Positions 5,891 to 12,994 of a stretch of DNA of 23,125 nucleotides are shown piece by piece. The notes under the pieces were generated by a model. It worked only from the letters and a program-made list of their open reading frames with translations. It was not told the DNA's origin and ran no database searches. Both the position numbers and the translations under genes were made by a program. The stretch's first letter is position 1; every line of letters starts with the position of its first letter. The stretch spans positions 1-23,125 of the forward strand of contig CAMYJV010000073.1 in the NCBI GenBank assembly GCA_947258805.1, in the 5' to 3' direction. The stretch is from an uncultured Gammaproteobacteria bacterium. GTDB lineage: Bacteria > Pseudomonadota > Gammaproteobacteria > GCA-2729495.

Positions 5891-8021
5891 AAGCTTCAAT
5901 ACGACTCGCTACACCCGGCCGGGGGCAACGCTCTTCGTCGCATTGGCTTGGCTGACTGTGCTGGCGGCTCCGGTACTGGGCGAGTCCGGGCCGCGGCTCA
6001 CGATGGGCATGCGCGACGCATCTCTCAATGAAGTCATGGAGATGCTCGCTCGCCAGCACCGCGTGAACATCCTGCTGGCCGACGACGTCGATGCCGAAGT
6101 GTCTTTCAGTCTGTACGACGTGAGCCTGGACGATGCGGTGCGCTCAATCGCCAGTGCTGCCGGCTACATGGTGGAAAAGCGCAAACAGACCTACTTCATC
6201 CTGCCCGAAGACCAGGCAGGCAAGGCACCGGGCAGCGGTTTCACGGTGGTGAAAGCCATCCCGGTGCGCTACACCGATGCGGCCGAGCTGGAGACCAAGC
6301 TGGGCGACTACCTTTCCGACTTCGGCAAAATCACGGCGGTGCCCGACCGCAAGCTGCTGATGGTTGAAGATCAGCCCGGCTACGTGTATCGCATCGCGCA
6401 GCTGCTGGAGGAACTGGACCGGCGCCCGCACCAGGTGTTAATCGAGGCCAAGCTCCTCGAAGTCAGGCTGAACGACGAAGAGTCTTTCGGCATCGACTGG
6501 GCTGCATTTTTTAGTCTTGGCAACGGCGAGGCCAGCGGCGGCCTGCAGGGCGTCGGCAGCCCCGGCACCAGCGGCACCGCGGGCTTCTTCTTCGACATCC
6601 TCGACTCCGACTACGAAGTCGCCATCCGTGCATTGGAGCGGGACGGCCGCGTGCGCAACCTGGCTTCACCCAAGGTGGTGACGCTGGAGAACAAGGAGGC
6701 TGAAGTCATCATCGGCGACCGGCAGGGATATGCGGTCACCACCACCATTAACCAGGTGACCTCGGAGTCCATCGAGTTCCTGGAATCCGGCGTGATCCTG
6801 CGGGTGACGCCAAATATCGACGATTCCGGCCAGATTCTGCTGACGATTCACCCCGAGGTCAGCAACGGGACCGTGGACGACCGGGGTATCCCGTCGCAGA
6901 CCACTACCGAAGTCACGACCCAGCTGTTGGTACCCAGCGGCAAGTCCATCTTCATTGGTGGGCTGATGCGCGGTGCAATCACGGAGACGGAGGCCGGCAT
7001 CCCGGTGCTGGGCAAGGTGCCCGGCCTGCGCTGGGCCTTCGGCAGCCGCTCGCGCACTACGCAGAACACCGAGACTGTGGTGGTGATTACGCCCCGCCTG
7101 CTGGATCCGGTTTTCGACGACATCAATTCGCAGGCGATTCGCGATATCGAATCCACCGAACGCGAAATGCTGGATGAGTCCGCGGTTATCGAAGGCTATA
7201 TCGACGACGCATTTCCGCTGTTGCCGAACCGCAAGCCACCGGCACGCAACGACATGACCGCAACGCCCGCCGGCGGGCCGATGCAGACGGACGCAGAACC
7301 GTCGCCGGCTTCGGCGGAACCCGTTGCGGCCGCAGAAGCGGAAATGCTGGTGGCAGAACTCGCCGCCGTCGAGTCACCGAAGCTGCGTCCCGCGGAGCCG
7401 GCCGAGCCGCCGGCGCTGCAGCCAGTTGCCGAGCCGCCGTCGAACCGGAAATTGCCGGCCCCGGAACCTGACACTGCGACGGCCGACGGCGCGGCGTCTG
7501 CGTCCGACCAGGCTGCCGAGCCTGCAGAGACCCCCGTCGAGGCCCGGACTGACGCGATCGAAGCTTCTGCAGATAACGCAGCAGCGGCAGAAATTCAGAT
7601 CGGTTTAACCGAAGAAGACGCGGCGCCTGAGGCTGCGACGGTTTCACCCGGCCCGACCGACCCGAAAGTATTGGAGCCCGTGGCTAAGGTGGCGGTGCAA
7701 CCAGCCGAAACGACGCCGGCAGATCCGGAGACGCCGCCCGGCCGCTATGCACTGAACCTGCACTCCGACCCGGCGCCCATCGAATTCATGCCCGAGCTCG
7801 GGGCAGACGAAGACGCCCGGCTGCTCTATGTCACCGAAACGGAACTCGACGGCGACACCTGGTACCGCCTGCGGCTCGGCTTCTTTGCAACGGAAGCCGA
7901 AGCGCAAGCCCGGCTGGACGACTGGCTGCCGGACTACCCCAACGCGTGGCTGGTCAGAGTCGGCCCCCGCGAGCGTGCGGAAGCCGCCGAACCCCAGGCC
8001 CTGGCCTCCGCGGCGCGCTGA
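5880..8021 (+). CDS. Type IV pilus (MshL/PilQ-type) secretin with C-terminal SPOR-like domain
   Basis: The 713-residue protein would form the outer-membrane channel for the pilus. In order it has a signal sequence (about 1-35, ending VLAAPVLG), an STN/N0 domain (about 40-95), an N1/NolW-type domain (about 110-180), and the secretin core (about 185-410). The core shows VLIEAKLLEVRLNDEESFGIDW, GVILRVTPNID and the closing VVVITPRLLD. After the core comes a ~175-residue Ala/Pro/Glu-rich, probably disordered linker (about 445-620). A SPOR-like domain follows (about 620-700; YALNLHS, LYVTETE, TWYRLRLGFFATEAEA, NAWLVRV). SPOR domains bind glycan strands lacking stem peptides, so the tail could anchor the secretin to peptidoglycan. 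Typical MshL proteins are roughly 550 residues and lack this tail. Translation overlaps the MshK-like gene by 11 nt. It is the last gene of the operon: no mshM, mshE or mshG follows. Confidence 0.88.
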   Translation: MLVRSFNTTRYTRPGATLFVALAWLTVLAAPVLGESGPRLTMGMRDASLNEVMEMLARQHRVNILLADDVDAEVSFSLYDVSLDDAVRSIASAAGYMVEKRKQTYFILPEDQAGKAPGSGFTVVKAIPVRYTDAAELETKLGDYLSDFGKITAVPDRKLLMVEDQPGYVYRIAQLLEELDRRPHQVLIEAKLLEVRLNDEESFGIDWAAFFSLGNGEASGGLQGVGSPGTSGTAGFFFDILDSDYEVAIRALERDGRVRNLASPKVVTLENKEAEVIIGDRQGYAVTTTINQVTSESIEFLESGVILRVTPNIDDSGQILLTIHPEVSNGTVDDRGIPSQTTTEVTTQLLVPSGKSIFIGGLMRGAITETEAGIPVLGKVPGLRWAFGSRSRTTQNTETVVVITPRLLDPVFDDINSQAIRDIESTEREMLDESAVIEGYIDDAFPLLPNRKPPARNDMTATPAGGPMQTDAEPSPASAEPVAAAEAEMLVAELAAVESPKLRPAEPAEPPALQPVAEPPSNRKLPAPEPDTATADGAASASDQAAEPAETPVEARTDAIEASADNAAAAEIQIGLTEEDAAPEAATVSPGPTDPKVLEPVAKVAVQPAETTPADPETPPGRYALNLHSDPAPIEFMPELGADEDARLLYVTETELDGDTWYRLRLGFFATEAEAQARLDDWLPDYPNAWLVRVGPRERAEAAEPQALASAAR

Positions 8022-8031
8022 CCAGGCCCAG

Positions 8032-8054
8032 AAAAAACCCGGCTTTCGCCGGGT
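8032..8054 (-). terminator. Rho-independent terminator of the minus-strand exported-protein gene
   Basis: On the minus strand a 7-bp stem (ACCCGGC / GCCGGGT, 8037-8054) with loop GAAA is followed by a run of six T (8032-8037). It begins at the stop codon of the minus-strand gene. On the plus strand the hairpin follows the secretin stop by 15 nt but lacks a downstream T run, so it would terminate pilus-operon transcription poorly. Confidence 0.85.
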
Positions 8055-8581
8055 CATGAATCTTCCCACTGCGCATGATCACGGGCCACGGCCTGGTTCG
8101 TGCAGCTGCCTTCCTGACAGTAACGCGTTTGGTCGTCAAACGGTGCATCGGGACTTATTGTCCGGGTCCCGGACCAATTCCCGGCCATCACGGCACTGGG
8201 GTTGGTAGGGTTAATATCGATGTACCACTTGTTGATGCTGCCGCTACCGTCTGTCCCAACTTGGAGAAAGAAATTCGGTGACGTTGTCGCAATTCCGGCC
8301 GTTAAGTTTGTGATCGTCGTCAGCCCATCGGATATCGACCACGAGTCCGGCGAAACGTTTGCCAAAGAAAGACCAGCGGCCAGTGCCGTAGCAAACTCCA
8401 GCGTAACCGTCACATTCGAGATCGGGCACATGCCGGTTAGCGGAGTACACGGTGACGTAAACCCGGCATCTACAGTGTCGAACTGATTGCCCTGATACTG
8501 GTAGATCGTGGCAGCGTCGGCGTCCGACACTGCCAGCAGTGATACCAGCGCCACAGAGAAACCGACAAGTCGGAATGTCAC
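8054..8581 (-). CDS. Small exported protein of unknown function
   Basis: The 175-residue product starts at a GTG (8579-8581) preceded by a strong site, AAAGGGGG at 8590-8597, 8 nt away. A clear signal peptide (VGFSVALVSLLAVSDADA|ATIYQ) is followed by a Thr/Ser/Asn-rich beta-type domain with four cysteines in two pairs (CTPLTGMC and CQEGSC). The opening YQYQGNQFDTV and the body resemble small secreted proteins that carry PEP-CTERM-type anchors. Here the C-terminus (ARDHAQWEDS) has no such anchor, hydrophobic helix or sorting motif. It stands alone between convergent and divergent neighbours, with its own hairpin leader and terminator. I do not recognise a function; surface or matrix material is only a guess. 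Confidence 0.7.
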   Translation of the reverse strand: MTFRLVGFSVALVSLLAVSDADAATIYQYQGNQFDTVDAGFTSPCTPLTGMCPISNVTVTLEFATALAAGLSLANVSPDSWSISDGLTTITNLTAGIATTSPNFFLQVGTDGSGSINKWYIDINPTNPSAVMAGNWSGTRTISPDAPFDDQTRYCQEGSCTNQAVARDHAQWEDS

Positions 8582-8876
8582 AAAAAAATCCCCCTTTCAA
8601 CCGCGCAAGGCGCGGTCTTTTCCCTAAATGTATTTGTTGGACGACCGTCCGAGATTGCGTCATCGGTTGGTCTCAGGCTGTTTCATAGCCAGTTCACTCG
8701 GCGAATGCAAGCTGGCTGCTGGCTGCAACTCGGTGTGAACGGGCAATCAAACGCTTATCGCGAACATGTCGAGGCACCGTGAAAGCCGCCGGGCCGGTGA
8801 TGCGCGAAAGTTTGTAGCCGCTACCACCCCGCCGGCACTAAACTTTGCGCGTTCGCCCGGCAGGAACGGAAACACG
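8582..8876. other. Divergent intergenic region with 5'-UTR hairpin
   Basis: This 295-bp gap separates the minus-strand exported protein from the plus-strand methyltransferase. At 8600-8616 a 7-bp stem with a 3-nt loop (ACCGCGC-AAG-GCGCGGT) sits just upstream of the Shine-Dalgarno of the minus-strand gene, so it would lie in that gene's leader. Read on the plus strand it is followed by CTTTTCC and could stop antisense transcription coming from the pilus operon. No confident promoter was identified. The bases from 8766 to 8876 are in frame with the methyltransferase but are judged untranslated. Confidence 0.45.
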
Positions 8877-9719
8877 ATGCTGCAACTCGATGGCCGCCAC
8901 GAACTCGGGACCCTGGTCAAGTGGTGGTATCGCTTTCGATTGGGCTTTCCCTTCGGATCGCCGATCACGGTGGAGATTCGCGACGATGGTCCGGCCTGCC
9001 GGTTCGTGTGCACCAGGCTGCGCGAGCTGAAGCGCGCTGCAACCATGTTTCTGAAAGAGGAGGGAACGATTGCGTGGTTGCGGCAGGAGCTGCGTCCGGA
9101 CGACGTGTTTCTCGACATCGGCGCGAACATCGGGATCTACACGATTTTCGCCGCGTGCCGTCTCGGCAAAGATGGCGCCGTCACGGCCGTGGAACCGCAC
9201 CTTGTCAACGCCACGCGTCTGCTGCAGAACGTATGGGCGAACAATCTCGGGGGCCGGGTCAGCGTGCTGAGCTGCGCGTTGGCGGATGCCGACGGGTTCA
9301 GAGATTTCAACTACCGCGACTGGGGCGCCGGCACTTCGAACAGCCAGCTCGGCTGCAGGCTAGACAGCAGCGGGCAAGAGTTTGAAGCGGCCGCGACGGA
9401 GTTAAAGTCAGTGACCACGGTGGATGCCTTGATTGCGGCCGGCGCCATGCCCCGGCCCGACCTGGTCAAGATCGATGTGGACGGCCTCGAGCCGCGCATC
9501 CTGGCCGGCATGCAGGGGTTGTTGACCAGTGAGCCGCAGCCCCGGTCAGTGCAGGTTGAGGTGGAGCCCGGGACGCGGGCGCAGATCGAAGACCAGCTGG
9601 AGCAGTGGGGCTACGCGCGCCAGGCAAGTCACTTCAGCAAAGGCGGGAAGCGTCGCCTGTCCCGGGGTGAGGCGGAAAGTTCGATACCGCACAATGTGAT
9701 CTTCGCGCCCGCCACGTGA
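8877..9719 (+). CDS. FkbM-family SAM-dependent methyltransferase
   Basis: The 280-residue protein shows the FkbM pattern. SAM-binding motif I is VFLDIGANIGIYT (DIGAN at residues 80-84), followed by an acidic VEPH loop. Later come KIDVDGLEPRILAGMQGLL and VQVEVEPG. FkbM enzymes O-methylate sugars or small metabolites, often in glycan or secondary-metabolite loci; the substrate here cannot be told. I prefer the ATG at 8877, which has AGGA at 8862-8865 and begins MLQLDGRHELG. The in-frame ATG at 8766 would add 37 Arg-rich, unconserved-looking residues and has no visible ribosome binding site. The gene stands alone between the exported-protein gene and the respiratory cluster. Confidence 0.85.
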   Translation: MLQLDGRHELGTLVKWWYRFRLGFPFGSPITVEIRDDGPACRFVCTRLRELKRAATMFLKEEGTIAWLRQELRPDDVFLDIGANIGIYTIFAACRLGKDGAVTAVEPHLVNATRLLQNVWANNLGGRVSVLSCALADADGFRDFNYRDWGAGTSNSQLGCRLDSSGQEFEAAATELKSVTTVDALIAAGAMPRPDLVKIDVDGLEPRILAGMQGLLTSEPQPRSVQVEVEPGTRAQIEDQLEQWGYARQASHFSKGGKRRLSRGEAESSIPHNVIFAPAT

Positions 9720-9784
9720 ACCGCTTCCGCGTCGGTCGCCAGGTCGTGGCTCACCACTGTAGATGAACAACGGGCGGAGCGGAC

Positions 9785-9790
9785 TATAAT
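9785..9790 (+). promoter_or_regulatory. Consensus -10 box before the HIG1-like gene
   Basis: A perfect TATAAT lies 38 bp upstream of the ATG at 9829 in otherwise GC-rich sequence. The hexamer at the 17-bp spaced -35 position is GATGAA (9762-9767), a weak match to TTGACA, and there is no TGn extension. It probably starts a transcript covering the small HIG1-like gene and perhaps the cytochrome genes that follow. Confidence 0.55.
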
Positions 9791-9828
9791 AGGCGGCGTT
9801 TGCCTGGCCGTGGCTGAGGAAATACCCT

Positions 9829-10020
9829 ATGGATCCGCTCCTTGTTGTCATCATTCTGGCGCTGATAGCCGTCATCGTGACCATGATGCTCGGCATTGCC
9901 ACGATGGGCGCCGGGGACAGTCGCCTGCCGCCGAAATTCAGCAACAGGATGATGTGGGCGAGGGTAGGACTGCAGGGGCTGGCCATACTGTTGCTGTTTG
10001 CCGCCATCCTGCTGAAATAA
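9829..10020 (+). CDS. HIG1-like twin-transmembrane small protein
   Basis: This 63-residue protein has two membrane helices (about 4-25 and 43-62) joined by a short basic loop, GDSRLPPKFSNRMMWARVGLQG. The loop entering helix 2 resembles the HIG1/Rcf1 motif (Q/I)x3(R/H)xRx3Q. Here it reads NRMMWARVGLQ, so the RxxxQ end is kept and the two earlier positions are changed. In mitochondria HIG1 proteins associate with and tune cytochrome c oxidase; bacterial two-helix relatives are known. Its place at the head of a cytochrome/oxidase cluster supports a role in oxidase assembly or activity, by inference. GAGGA at 9816-9820 is placed 8 nt before the ATG. Confidence 0.75.
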   Translation: MDPLLVVIILALIAVIVTMMLGIATMGAGDSRLPPKFSNRMMWARVGLQGLAILLLFAAILLK

Positions 10021-10041
10021 CACCTGTCAGTTAACGAAAGG

Positions 10042-10059
10042 CCGCGGCGGGTGCCGCGG
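10042..10059 (+). other. Strong GC hairpin between HIG1-like gene and cytochrome c
   Basis: A perfect 7-bp stem (CCGCGGC / GCCGCGG) with a GGGT loop lies 22 nt after the HIG1-like stop. There is no T tract after it, so it is not a standard terminator. It could stabilise the upstream message or cause partial attenuation before the cytochrome gene. Confidence 0.4.
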
Positions 10060-10115
10060 AGTTCCCCGTGGCCTGGCCGTGTCGGCCGGCGCGGGCCAAC
10101 GAGGTTTGAAAAGAC

Positions 10116-10628
10116 GTGAGCACACAAGACACCCAGTTCTTCGACACTTTTACGCTGGTGATCGGCGGCCTGGTGGCCGTCGCGGTGGTGATCTTCATCA
10201 TCGCGCTCTTTACAGGGTCCAGCACCCAGAGAGAGGCGCAGATGGTGGATGAGGCCTACCAGGCAGCGCTGCTGGAGCGCATCAGCCCCATTGGCCGGGT
10301 CCGCTTGCCCGGCGATGCGCCTGATGACAGCGACGCCACGGAGTCGGTAGAGGCCGCCACTCCCGTTGCCACCCTGATGTCGGGGCCGCAGGTTTACAAT
10401 GCCGCCTGCGTGGCCTGCCACGGACCCGGCATCGGCGGTGCGCCCATGACGGGCGATCTGGATGCCTGGACTCCGCGCCTTGCGCAGGGCCTGGATACGC
10501 TGAAACGCCATGCCATCGAGGGTTACCAGGGCGAGCAGGGCTACATGCCGCCCAAGGGCGGCCGGGTCGACCTCGCCGATGACGAGATTCTCGCGGCCGT
10601 CGATTTCATGGTCGAAGAATCGAGCTAG
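10116..10628 (+). CDS. Membrane-anchored monoheme cytochrome c (c5-like)
   Basis: The 170-residue protein has an uncleaved N-terminal membrane anchor (residues about 13-34). A flexible Ala/Asp/Glu-rich linker follows, then a class I cytochrome c domain. The heme-binding CVACH is at residues 98-102. The probable axial methionine is Met144, in GYMPPKGG; the MPPKGG form is characteristic of cytochrome c5-like domains. It would carry electrons on the periplasmic face to the oxidase encoded downstream. The start is a GTG preceded by GAGG at 10100-10103, with a somewhat long spacing. Confidence 0.85.
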   Translation: MSTQDTQFFDTFTLVIGGLVAVAVVIFIIALFTGSSTQREAQMVDEAYQAALLERISPIGRVRLPGDAPDDSDATESVEAATPVATLMSGPQVYNAACVACHGPGIGGAPMTGDLDAWTPRLAQGLDTLKRHAIEGYQGEQGYMPPKGGRVDLADDEILAAVDFMVEESS

Positions 10629-10950
10629 CCATGCGGACGGTTGCTGACCCGCCTCAGTCTCGCCGCTAACCGACAGACCCGCACTCCCGAATCCGGCCAC
10701 GCGTTCGCGGGCCCGCAACCGCTTGCGTGTGGTCCCGGCCGCGAGAAAATTGTTGCGAAGCGGCAAACCACAGGCCGCCGGAATGCGGTAGTCTTAATTC
10801 ACAGTGCCACGCCAGGCCAAGGGGGCCGCAGGCGACAGAACGGGGGTCTGACGACACGGTTTCGCATGACGTCTCGTTGCACCCACTCTGCGGCGCTGCG
10901 TCACGATGCCTTCCCGAGCCGGAAGTCGCGTAGCGTATAAGGGGTGAAGT
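10629..10950. other. Intergenic region before the unknown membrane protein
   Basis: This 322-bp gap holds no ORF with coding character: the frame open from 10641 has a low-complexity Arg/Ser-rich product with no ribosome binding site. A TATAAG at 10936-10941 looks like a -10 box but overlaps the Shine-Dalgarno of the next gene, so it is doubtful. No T-tailed hairpin was found. Nothing else is recognised. Confidence 0.4.
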
Positions 10951-11496
10951 ATGAAGTGTCTCTATTTCCTGTCGCCTGACCTGGTCAGTACAAAAAGGGT
11001 GTCCGACGATCTGCAAGAGGTCGGCGTCGACAACTGGTTTATCCACATCGTCAGCAAGGATGAGGCCGGGTTGAAGAAAGAGCGCCTGCACTCCAGCAAC
11101 TGGCTCGAGACCCGGGACCTCCTGAGAGACGGCTTCATCGGCGCCAACATCGGTTTTATCGTGGGCGTGCTGGCCGCGGGACTCGCGATGTACTTTAAGC
11201 CTTTCGGCGAAAACATGGCCTCGATCGTCTACGTGATCATTATTGCCTTTGCCACCTGCTTTGGTGCCTGGGAGGGCGGGCTGTTCGGCGTGGCGAGCCA
11301 GAACCGGAAGCTGGCCCGCTTCAGTGACGCAATTGAGGAAGGCAAGTACCTGATCCTGATCTACGCGCAGAAAGGCCAGGGGGAACTGGTCAAACAAATG
11401 ATGCGTGACCGGCATCCGGAAGCCGAGCACGTGGCGACCGACCGACAGTTTTTCAACCCGTTCGGTATCGTGAGACGGAGACCCGCGAACTCTTAG
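10951..11496 (+). CDS. Conserved-looking two-helix membrane protein of unknown function
   Basis: The 181-residue protein starts at an ATG with AAGGGG 6 nt upstream. It has a soluble N-terminal domain (1-60; MKCLYFLSPDLVSTKRVSDDLQ), then two Gly-rich membrane helices (about 62-82 and 88-112; GANIGFIVGVLAAGLAMYF and IVYVIIIAFATCFGAWEGG). A soluble C-terminal domain follows (115-181), ending in HVATDRQFFNPFG. The soluble-helix-helix-soluble plan with small-residue-rich helices recalls small bacterial stress or ion-permeability proteins, but I cannot name a family. It lies 42 bp before coxB in the same direction, so it is probably transcribed with the oxidase and may help its assembly. Confidence 0.72.
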   Translation: MKCLYFLSPDLVSTKRVSDDLQEVGVDNWFIHIVSKDEAGLKKERLHSSNWLETRDLLRDGFIGANIGFIVGVLAAGLAMYFKPFGENMASIVYVIIIAFATCFGAWEGGLFGVASQNRKLARFSDAIEEGKYLILIYAQKGQGELVKQMMRDRHPEAEHVATDRQFFNPFGIVRRRPANS

Positions 11497-11538
11497 TCGA
11501 AACAGCACGGGTCCTGAGCCAACAAAGGGGGTAATAGC

Positions 11539-12930
11539 GTGGCGATTGCAATTGTAGTGATCCTGTTGACCATTGGATCAGTGCTGTTTCATTTCTGGAG
11601 CCCCTGGTATTTTACGGAACTGGCCTCCAACTGGAGCTCCATCGATCTCACCGTGGACATCACCTTCTGGGTGACGGGCATCGTTTTTGTCCTGGTCAAC
11701 CTGTTCATGGCCTACTCGATCGTTCGTTACCGCCATCGCAAGGGCCAGAAAGCAGACTACGAACCGGAGAACAAGAAGCTCGAGTGGTGGCTGACCGGCA
11801 TCACGACGGTGGGTGTCGTAGCCATGCTGGCGCCCGGACTGGTGGTCTGGGCCGACTTCGTTACGGTGCCCGACGGGGCTGACGAATTCGAAGCAGTAGG
11901 TCAGCAGTGGAACTGGACCTTCCGGTTCCCGGGCGAAGACGGCGTGCTCGGCACCAGCGCGGTGCGTTTCATGACCATTAGGAATCCCCTTGGCCTGGAC
12001 CCGGACGACGAGAACGGCCAGGACGATGTGCTGATTTTCGACAACGAGGTGCATCTGCCCGTCAACCGGCCGGTCAAGGCCCTGCTGCGGTCGAAGGACG
12101 TGCTGCACGACTTTGCGGTGCCGCAGTTCCGCGTGAAGATGGACCTGGTGCCCGGGCTGGTGACCTATCAGTGGTTTACTCCGACGCGAACCGGCAACTT
12201 CGATCTGCTTTGCGAAGAACTGTGCGGGCTGGCTCATCACACCATGCGCGGCAATGTCGTGGTTGATGAGCAGGCCGATTTCGAGGCCTGGCTGGACGGC
12301 AATCCGACCTTCGCAGAAACCATGGCCGAGCCGGCGGGCGATGCCGTCATCGGTCAGGCGTTTTACGCGCCGTGTGCCGCGTGCCACGGCATGCAGGGCG
12401 AAGGCAACCCGGTGCTGAACGCACCGAAGCTGAGTGGCCAGGAAGACTGGTATTTGAAACGGCAGTTGCGCAACTACAAACTGGGGCGCCGCGGTGCGGA
12501 TCCGGCAGATATCAACGGCATGCAGATGGCAGCCATGGTTAATACCTTGCCGGACGTTGCCGCCATCAACAGCGTGGTCGCCTATATCCAGACCCTGCCC
12601 GACGAGCCGGCACCCGCAACGATTACCGGCGATGCGGCGCGCGGCAAAGCGCTGTATCTCACCTGCTCTGCGTGCCATGGCCGCGACGGTATGGGCGTCT
12701 GGTCTGTCGGCGCGCCACGCCAGGCAGGTATGAGCGACTGGTACCTGAAACAGCAGTTGCTCAACTTCAAGGCGGGTATCCGTGGGGCCCACCCCCAGGA
12801 TGGCTTCGGCGAACAGATGGCCTCCATGGCAATGATGCTGCTGAACGAGCAGAACGTCGACGACGTGGTGGCTTACATCAATACGCTGCCGGCAACTTCA
12901 CCGCAGCAGTTAGCGAATCTGGAGCAATGA
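11539..12930 (+). CDS. coxB: Cytochrome c oxidase subunit II fused to two cytochrome c domains
   Basis: The 463-residue protein accepts electrons for a heme-copper oxidase. It has two N-terminal membrane helices, then a cupredoxin domain with all CuA ligands: His190 (LHDF) and C225-x-E227-x-C229-x3-H233-x2-M236 (CEELCGLAHHTM). Two cytochrome c domains follow, with CAACH at 279-283 and CSACH at 376-380. They are internally similar (EDWYLKRQLRNYKLGRRG against SDWYLKQQLLNFKAGIRG), which points to duplication. One fused heme c defines caa3 oxidases; two is a less common form. The GTG start has AAAGGGGG a few bases upstream. The gene is 64 bp before coxA. Confidence 0.95.
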   Translation: MAIAIVVILLTIGSVLFHFWSPWYFTELASNWSSIDLTVDITFWVTGIVFVLVNLFMAYSIVRYRHRKGQKADYEPENKKLEWWLTGITTVGVVAMLAPGLVVWADFVTVPDGADEFEAVGQQWNWTFRFPGEDGVLGTSAVRFMTIRNPLGLDPDDENGQDDVLIFDNEVHLPVNRPVKALLRSKDVLHDFAVPQFRVKMDLVPGLVTYQWFTPTRTGNFDLLCEELCGLAHHTMRGNVVVDEQADFEAWLDGNPTFAETMAEPAGDAVIGQAFYAPCAACHGMQGEGNPVLNAPKLSGQEDWYLKRQLRNYKLGRRGADPADINGMQMAAMVNTLPDVAAINSVVAYIQTLPDEPAPATITGDAARGKALYLTCSACHGRDGMGVWSVGAPRQAGMSDWYLKQQLLNFKAGIRGAHPQDGFGEQMASMAMMLLNEQNVDDVVAYINTLPATSPQQLANLEQ

Positions 12931-12994
12931 AACCAGTTGCCCCTGGATCAGAAACCCACCGCACCAGCGGAATAACAGGTAGCAGGAGAATCTG

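Noticed and set aside
8766..8876. N-terminal extension of the FkbM methyltransferase from the ATG at 8766
   Set aside because: No Shine-Dalgarno, Arg-rich and unlike the family. The ATG at 8877 has AGGA upstream and begins the plausible fold.
10042..10059. GC hairpin as a terminator after the HIG1-like gene
   Set aside because: It lacks a T tract, so it is recorded only as a hairpin of uncertain role.
9546..10766. Minus-strand open frame opposite the HIG1-like and cytochrome c genes
   Set aside because: No domain pattern; it crosses two plus-strand genes with good ribosome binding sites and family motifs.
10641..10940. 99-codon plus-strand frame in the gap before the two-helix protein
   Set aside because: No ribosome binding site, Arg/Ser-rich composition and no recognisable segment.
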